Source: Cafeteria roenbergensis
Taxonomy: Eukaryota; Sar; Bigyra; Bicosoecida; Cafeteriaceae
Assembly: GCA_008330645.1 (NCBI GenBank)
Contig: VLTN01000041.1
Location: 62,001 to 126,000 of the forward strand
Direction: 5' to 3'
Length of the DNA stretch: 64,000 nt
Shown here: piece after piece, positions 59,982 to 64,000 of the stretch
How the letters are laid out: each line of letters opens with the position of its first letter
Position numbering within the stretch: position 1 is the first letter of the stretch
Program-made: the position numbers and the translations under genes
The notes under the pieces: generated by a model
Database searches by the model: none
What the model was told of the DNA's origin: nothing
Seen by the model: only the letters and a program-made list of their open reading frames with translations

Positions 59982-62900
59982 CTATTGGGGCGGCGGAGCA
60001 GGGGCTTGTGCCTGCGCGTCCAAACAAGGCTGGTCCGTCCCAACGGACCGCGGCGAGTCGAACATGGAAAAGCCGCTGGCTGACCCGGCCCCGCCCTCGC
60101 TCCGCTGGTCGGCCTGGCGTGCTGCTGGTCCCCGCTCCGGCTCGGCGGCCCAGGCCGTGTCGAATGGGTTGCTTCCTCCGCAGGCAGCAGATTGCAGCGA
60201 GGTCGTGCCGGAAGGAGCGGAGGCGCTGGCAGAGCTGGGTGCCGCCGCCGCAAGGGACGAGGCCGTGCTCTGCCGCGGAGGGCGATGCAGGCGGGGCATG
60301 GCGGCGCTTGGAGGGCCGGGGGGCGGGTGAAACCCTCGCGGCAATCGCCGTTCCCTCCCCTTGGGTGCGCTTGCGGGAGCGACGCTCCTGGCCGCACTCG
60401 CATCGGCTGGCGGCCTGGCCTCGCTCCGCTCAGTTTGCCAGGGCCGCGCCGGGACAGGAGCCGCTCGGACAGTGGCGCGCTGAGGTGCGAGCGGCGAGAG
60501 CGGCCCCAGGGAGCACGCAGCCTCAGCCGCGATGTCCGCCGCTCGCCTGGCCATCTCTTCCGCCTGTGCCGCGGCATCGGACGCCCCGCTCTCCCATCGT
60601 GACTGTCTCCCAGGCCGAGAGGCGTCTGGAAGGCTGGAGAAAGCTGCTCCCAATCGACGGGGCCAGCCATGCTCCAGACCCGACAGCTCCGCGATTCCCA
60701 GCGCGGACGCCCGGCCCTGGCCTGAGCCAGGCACGGACGCTGTTGAGCCACGGCGCTGCTGCTCTTGTGCGGGTCCGGCGTCCGGAGCGAGCAGGGAGCC
60801 GGAAACATCGTCGTCGTCCTGCTCTGGCGGCAGGCCGACTGAGCGCGACAGGGCGGCAATGCGGGCGCGAACGCGCGAGCGGGCCAGCGCAAGCCGGGTC
60901 TCTGCTGGTGGAGGCACCCCAGGGGAGGTGAAGCCGGGAGCAAGCAAGTCCGGCCTGGCTTGGGGAGGAGGCGGAGGAGGGGGAGGAGGAGCGACGGGTG
61001 CCGGGGCAGCCGCCAGCGCAGGCTGGTGCGGGAGCGGGTGCCTGCGGGGGGCATTGGGAGGCGGGGGCGGTCGGTGCTCCGGGACGCACGCCGCGTCAAC
61101 GTCCTGCATACTGGAGGCACGGCCCGGCCTGTGATCAAGGTTGGAGGCGAAGCCCTCCCAGCCGTCGATGCTGGGGACAACGACGGCTCGGCTCGTGGCT
61201 GCTGGTGCAGCAGACGGTGTCGACCCCCGCTGTCCCTCGCACCGCTCCCAACCGCCTGTGCTGGCCGGACTCGCATCGCCATGCCTCCTGGCCTCGCCGG
61301 TCGACTCCGAGGCGACAGGGGACGCGGGCATAGAAAAATCGGGATCCGTTTGCCGACCCAGCCCTGTTCCCAGGCCCTGGGAGATGAGCTTCTGAGCCTC
61401 CGCGAAGTTCGCCCAGAATCGGCTCAACGCGTCACTCTCCACCCCAACGCTGAGGCTGGAGCTATTTGCCGCCCCTGTGACGCCCGGTGAAGCATCGCCG
61501 GCGCGCCAGCCCTCCCAGCCATCCGGAGAGGTCGCCTGCTCGGCGACGGCACCCTCTTTGCAGCGGTCCACTGGGCCATGCGAAGCCTCGGCAGGCGGCG
61601 ACGAGGGGCGAGGCGGGGGCGAAGACTGCGCAGAGGGTGGCAACACAAGCCGCCGAGCGGTGTCTTCGACCGCATCTGCACCGGTGACGCTGCCCGATCT
61701 CGGAAGAGCGGCAGGCTGCGAGAATGTCCCCGCCTTAATGCGAAGGGAGTCTGTGAAGGCCGCCATCTGGGCGGCAACGGCGCGAATAGCGCTGCAAGAG
61801 CCCGTTCGGGGGGCGTGGGACCGAGCCAGCAGCGCGAGTTGCGCTTCTTCCGCGTTGCGCTGTTCGTGCGCCGAGCCAGCCGAGGCGTCGGCCTCGCTGG
61901 CCAAAGAGGCAGGGCCAAGGCCAGGCTGCAAAGCCAATGGGCAAGCTGTGCTGCTCGCTTCTTTCCAGCCAGGAGCTTGGTAAAGCTGCACGGATGAGGC
62001 GACCGAGCCGTCGGCATCGTCGTCCTCCCCCTCATCTTCCGATTCGTCAGATTCCACGCTGCCCTCTGCAGCTCCAGGCCTGGGAACCGGTGCCTCCCGC
62101 GCAGGCGGGCGGATGGGAGCGCCATAGGGGGCCGTCCCCGGGTGCGTAGCGAGAGTAGAGAGCTCCACAGCCCAGCTGGACGAGCTGGCGTGGAGGTCAG
62201 CGAGGGACAGGGGCCGAGGCGGGGTCGCCTGCGATTGCCTGAGGGCGCTCACGTGCCCTGGCACGGCAGAATGCAACCGCCGGAGACGTTTTGCGTGCGA
62301 TGGAGGGCTTCTGTGCAGACGGTGCTCGTCAAGCATCTCCTGGGTCGACGCCTGGCCCTCGCTCCGCGACTCGTCGAGAGGAGGCGCATCGCACTCAGCG
62401 TCGGAACCGGGGGTGTCAAGTCCGAGTCTCCCAGCGGACCGCAACGTCGCGCTAGTCCCGGCGGGCCCCCCAGGAGAGGCGGAGGCTCCTCTTGCATCAG
62501 TCGCTTCCTCCTGCTCGGCCCTGAGTCGGGCCTGCTCCTCCTGCTCGGCCCTGAGTCGGGCCTGCTCCTCCTGCTCGGCCCTGAGTCGGGCCTGCTCCTC
62601 CTGCTCGGCCCTGAGTCGGGCCTGCTCCTCCTGCTCGGCCCTGAGCCGGGCCTGCTTCTCCTGCTCGGCCCTGAGCCGGGCCTGCTCCTCCTGCTCGGCC
62701 CTGAGTCGGGCCTGCTCCTCCTGCTCGGCCCTGAGTCGGGCCTGCTCCTCCTGCTGGGCCCTGAGCCGGGCCTGCTCCTCCTGCTCGGCCCTGAGTCGGG
62801 CCTGCTCCTCCTGCTGGGCCCTGAGTCGGGCCTGCTCCTCCTGCTCGGCCCTGAGTCGGGCCTGCTCCTCCTGCTCGGCCCTGAGCCGGGCCTGCTCCTC

Positions 62901-64000
62901 CTGCTCGGCCCTGAGTCGGGCCTGCTCCTCCTGCTCGGCCCTGAGTCGGGCCTGCTCCTCCTGCTCGGCCCTGAGTCGGGCCTGCTCCTCCTGCTCGGCC
63001 CTGAGTCGGGCCTGCTCCTCCTGCTCGGCCCTGAGTCGGGCCTGCTCCTCCTGCTCGGCCCTGAGTCGGGCCTGCTCGTCCTGCTCGGCCCTGAGTCGGG
63101 CCTGCTCGTCCTGCTCGGCCCTGAGTCGGGCCTGCTCCTCCTGCTCGGCCCTGAGTCGGGCCTGCTCCTCCTGCTCGGCCCTGAGTCGGGCCTGCTCCTC
63201 CTGCTCGGCCCTGAGTCGGGCCTGCTCCTCCTGCTCGGCCCTGAGTCGGGCCTGCTCGTCCTGCTCGGCCCTGAGTCGGGCCTGCTCCTCCTGCTCGGCC
63301 CTGAGTCGGGCCTGCTCCTCCTGCTCGGCCCTGAGTCGGGCCTGCGCGTCCTGCTCGGCCCTGAGTCGGGCCTGCTCGTCCTGCTCGGCCCTGAGTCGGG
63401 CCTGCGCGTCCTGCTCGGCCCTGAGTCGGGCCTGCTCGTCCTGCTCGGCCCTGAGTCGGGCCTGCTCCTCCTGCTCGGCCCTGAGTCGGGCCTGCTCGTC
63501 CTGCTCGGCCCTGAGTCGGGCCTGCTCGTCCTGCTCGGCCCTGAGTCGGGCCTGCTCCTCCTGCTCGGCCCTGAGTCGGGCCTGCTCCTCCTGCTCGACC
63601 TCCCGTGAAGTTGAGCCTTGACCCGTTTCCAGCATGGCCCGGAACTCGACCGCGTCCTTGACTCCAAAGCGCACACGCCTCGGCGTGCCGTCAACTCGCG
63701 ACCCCGCCGTGGGCGAGTCAACTGCGGCCTGGGCGCGCTGGCGGCGCAGCTCCGCGATGCGCTCTCGAAGGGCGTTGCTCTGGGCCTCCCGCTGATGGAC
63801 TTGGGACAGAATGGAGCTGACCTCGGGCTTGAGCGCGGCTTGGGCACGCCGCACGGGCGCTGGCTGGGAAACAGGCGGGGCGCTGCCGGCTCCTTGCGAG
63901 TGTGCAGCAGGCCGGACTACTGCGGGTGCGGCGCTTTGCGAGAGCATCGCCTTGAAAGCGTGGGCCGCAAATCTCCGCTCGAAGGCGCCCTCCGGCTCCG
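59982..64000 (-). CDS. Charged-helix repeat protein, 5' end likely beyond the window
   Basis: At least 1,321 residues from the ATG at 63947; the frame stays open to the right edge (EGAFERRFAAHAFKAMLSQS), so the true start may lie outside. Residues about 80-115 carry a basic helix and a short spacer (LRERIAELRRQRAQAAV, TPRRVRFGVKDAVEFRAMLE). Residues about 117-476 are 36 tandem copies of a 10-residue unit, ARLRAEQEEQ. The rest is disordered, Ser/Pro/Ala-rich, with recurring Trp motifs (PDGWEGWRAGD, SIDGWEGFASNL) and a PPPPPPPPP tract. No domain, signal or membrane helix is recognised. The repeat has R-to-E and E-to-R spacing of four and only one Leu per ten residues, which fits a single alpha-helix rather than a heptad coiled coil. 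Function unknown; a cytoskeletal or spacer role is a guess. Confidence 0.8.
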   Translation of the reverse strand, partial: EPEGAFERRFAAHAFKAMLSQSAAPAVVRPAAHSQGAGSAPPVSQPAPVRRAQAALKPEVSSILSQVHQREAQSNALRERIAELRRQRAQAAVDSPTAGSRVDGTPRRVRFGVKDAVEFRAMLETGQGSTSREVEQEEQARLRAEQEEQARLRAEQDEQARLRAEQDEQARLRAEQEEQARLRAEQDEQARLRAEQDAQARLRAEQDEQARLRAEQDAQARLRAEQEEQARLRAEQEEQARLRAEQDEQARLRAEQEEQARLRAEQEEQARLRAEQEEQARLRAEQEEQARLRAEQDEQARLRAEQDEQARLRAEQEEQARLRAEQEEQARLRAEQEEQARLRAEQEEQARLRAEQEEQARLRAEQEEQARLRAEQEEQARLRAEQEEQARLRAQQEEQARLRAEQEEQARLRAQQEEQARLRAEQEEQARLRAEQEEQARLRAEQEKQARLRAEQEEQARLRAEQEEQARLRAEQEEQARLRAEQEEQARLRAEQEEATDARGASASPGGPAGTSATLRSAGRLGLDTPGSDAECDAPPLDESRSEGQASTQEMLDEHRLHRSPPSHAKRLRRLHSAVPGHVSALRQSQATPPRPLSLADLHASSSSWAVELSTLATHPGTAPYGAPIRPPAREAPVPRPGAAEGSVESDESEDEGEDDDADGSVASSVQLYQAPGWKEASSTACPLALQPGLGPASLASEADASAGSAHEQRNAEEAQLALLARSHAPRTGSCSAIRAVAAQMAAFTDSLRIKAGTFSQPAALPRSGSVTGADAVEDTARRLVLPPSAQSSPPPRPSSPPAEASHGPVDRCKEGAVAEQATSPDGWEGWRAGDASPGVTGAANSSSLSVGVESDALSRFWANFAEAQKLISQGLGTGLGRQTDPDFSMPASPVASESTGEARRHGDASPASTGGWERCEGQRGSTPSAAPAATSRAVVVPSIDGWEGFASNLDHRPGRASSMQDVDAACVPEHRPPPPPNAPRRHPLPHQPALAAAPAPVAPPPPPPPPPQARPDLLAPGFTSPGVPPPAETRLALARSRVRARIAALSRSVGLPPEQDDDDVSGSLLAPDAGPAQEQQRRGSTASVPGSGQGRASALGIAELSGLEHGWPRRLGAAFSSLPDASRPGRQSRWESGASDAAAQAEEMARRAADIAAEAACSLGPLSPLAPQRATVRAAPVPARPWQTERSEARPPADASAARSVAPASAPKGRERRLPRGFHPPPGPPSAAMPRLHRPPRQSTASSLAAAAPSSASASAPSGTTSLQSAACGGSNPFDTAWAAEPERGPAARQADQRSEGGAGSASGFSMFDSPRSVGTDQPCLDAQAQAPAPPPQ
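62506..63600 (-). repeat. 30 bp tandem repeat, 36 copies, in the charged-helix protein
   Basis: 36 full 30 bp units at 62521-63600 plus a half unit at the left. Each encodes ARLRAEQEEQ. Variants are few and patterned: Glu to Asp (EQDEQ), Ala (EQDAQ), Gln (LRAQQ) or Lys (EQEKQ), plus a synonymous T/C change. Asp variants cluster towards the right-hand (N-terminal coding) half. Since 30 is divisible by 3 and the unit lacks stops, all neighbouring frames stay open on both strands. Confidence 0.96.

Noticed and set aside
62506-63600. CRISPR array
   Set aside because: Units are contiguous with no spacers and encode a protein repeat in a eukaryotic gene.
62142-63621. Plus-strand Leu-rich and Cys/Ser-rich repeat proteins
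   Set aside because: They are the other frames of the 30 bp array; only the minus-strand frame continues into non-repetitive coding sequence on both sides.
1-64000. Integrated virus, retroelement or Polinton-like element
   Set aside because: No capsid, polymerase, integrase or reverse-transcriptase sequence and no long terminal repeats were recognised anywhere in the window.

Overview
The window is nuclear DNA from a very GC-rich, gene-dense unicellular eukaryote. Genes are separated by roughly 100-700 bp, most carry zero to two short GT-AG introns, and the products are eukaryote-specific (Raptor, ESCRT-III, COQ2, V-ATPase c, NOP56, SEL1L/Hrd3, FNTA, MMS19). A secreted protein with tandem tenascin-type EGF repeats, the very high GC and the lack of any plastid-type gene would fit a heterotrophic stramenopile such as a Cafeteria-like bicosoecid. 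That placement is inference; no rRNA or other taxonomic marker is present.

Layout, left to right: 5' part of an SLC25 mitochondrial carrier (cut by the left edge); a mitochondrial-type RCC1L; an enormous Raptor reading frame (about 4,670 codons); CHMP6/VPS20 divergent from it; a Frizzled-like Cys-rich anchored protein; ICMT; MMS19; COQ2 divergent from V-ATPase subunit c; an unrecognised coiled-coil protein divergent from an ICT1-type release factor; SEL1L/Hrd3 divergent from the farnesyl/geranylgeranyl-transferase alpha subunit; a FHIP/FAM160-like protein; two identical tRNA-Pro(CGG) genes in the only visibly AT-richer stretch; NOP56; a threonine/serine-dehydratase-like PLP enzyme; an ankyrin protein; a TMF1-type golgin; a secreted EGF-repeat protein; an ankyrin plus zinc-finger protein; an RCC1-BTB protein divergent from NOP16; and a partial protein with a 36-copy 10-residue charged-helix repeat (cut by the right edge).

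Exon structures were rebuilt by hand from reading-frame breaks, splice dinucleotides, phase agreement and family alignment. The 16 introns found share unusual signals: donors are almost all GTGAG or GTGCG, and acceptors are nearly all CGCAG. They sit close to the start codon, with long uninterrupted 3' exons. Two introns (ICMT, COQ2) are multiples of three with no stop, so naive gene finding would read through them.

Functionally these are mostly housekeeping genes of the endomembrane, TOR/lysosome, prenylation, mitochondrial and nucleolar systems: ICMT and FNTA act in the same CaaX-processing pathway, and NOP56 and NOP16 both act in the nucleolus. I see no transposon, viral element, CRISPR array or operon-like defence cluster. 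The most unusual objects are the giant Raptor, the two in-frame minisatellite proteins, the EGF protein with a duplicated unnamed module, and the splice-signal bias.
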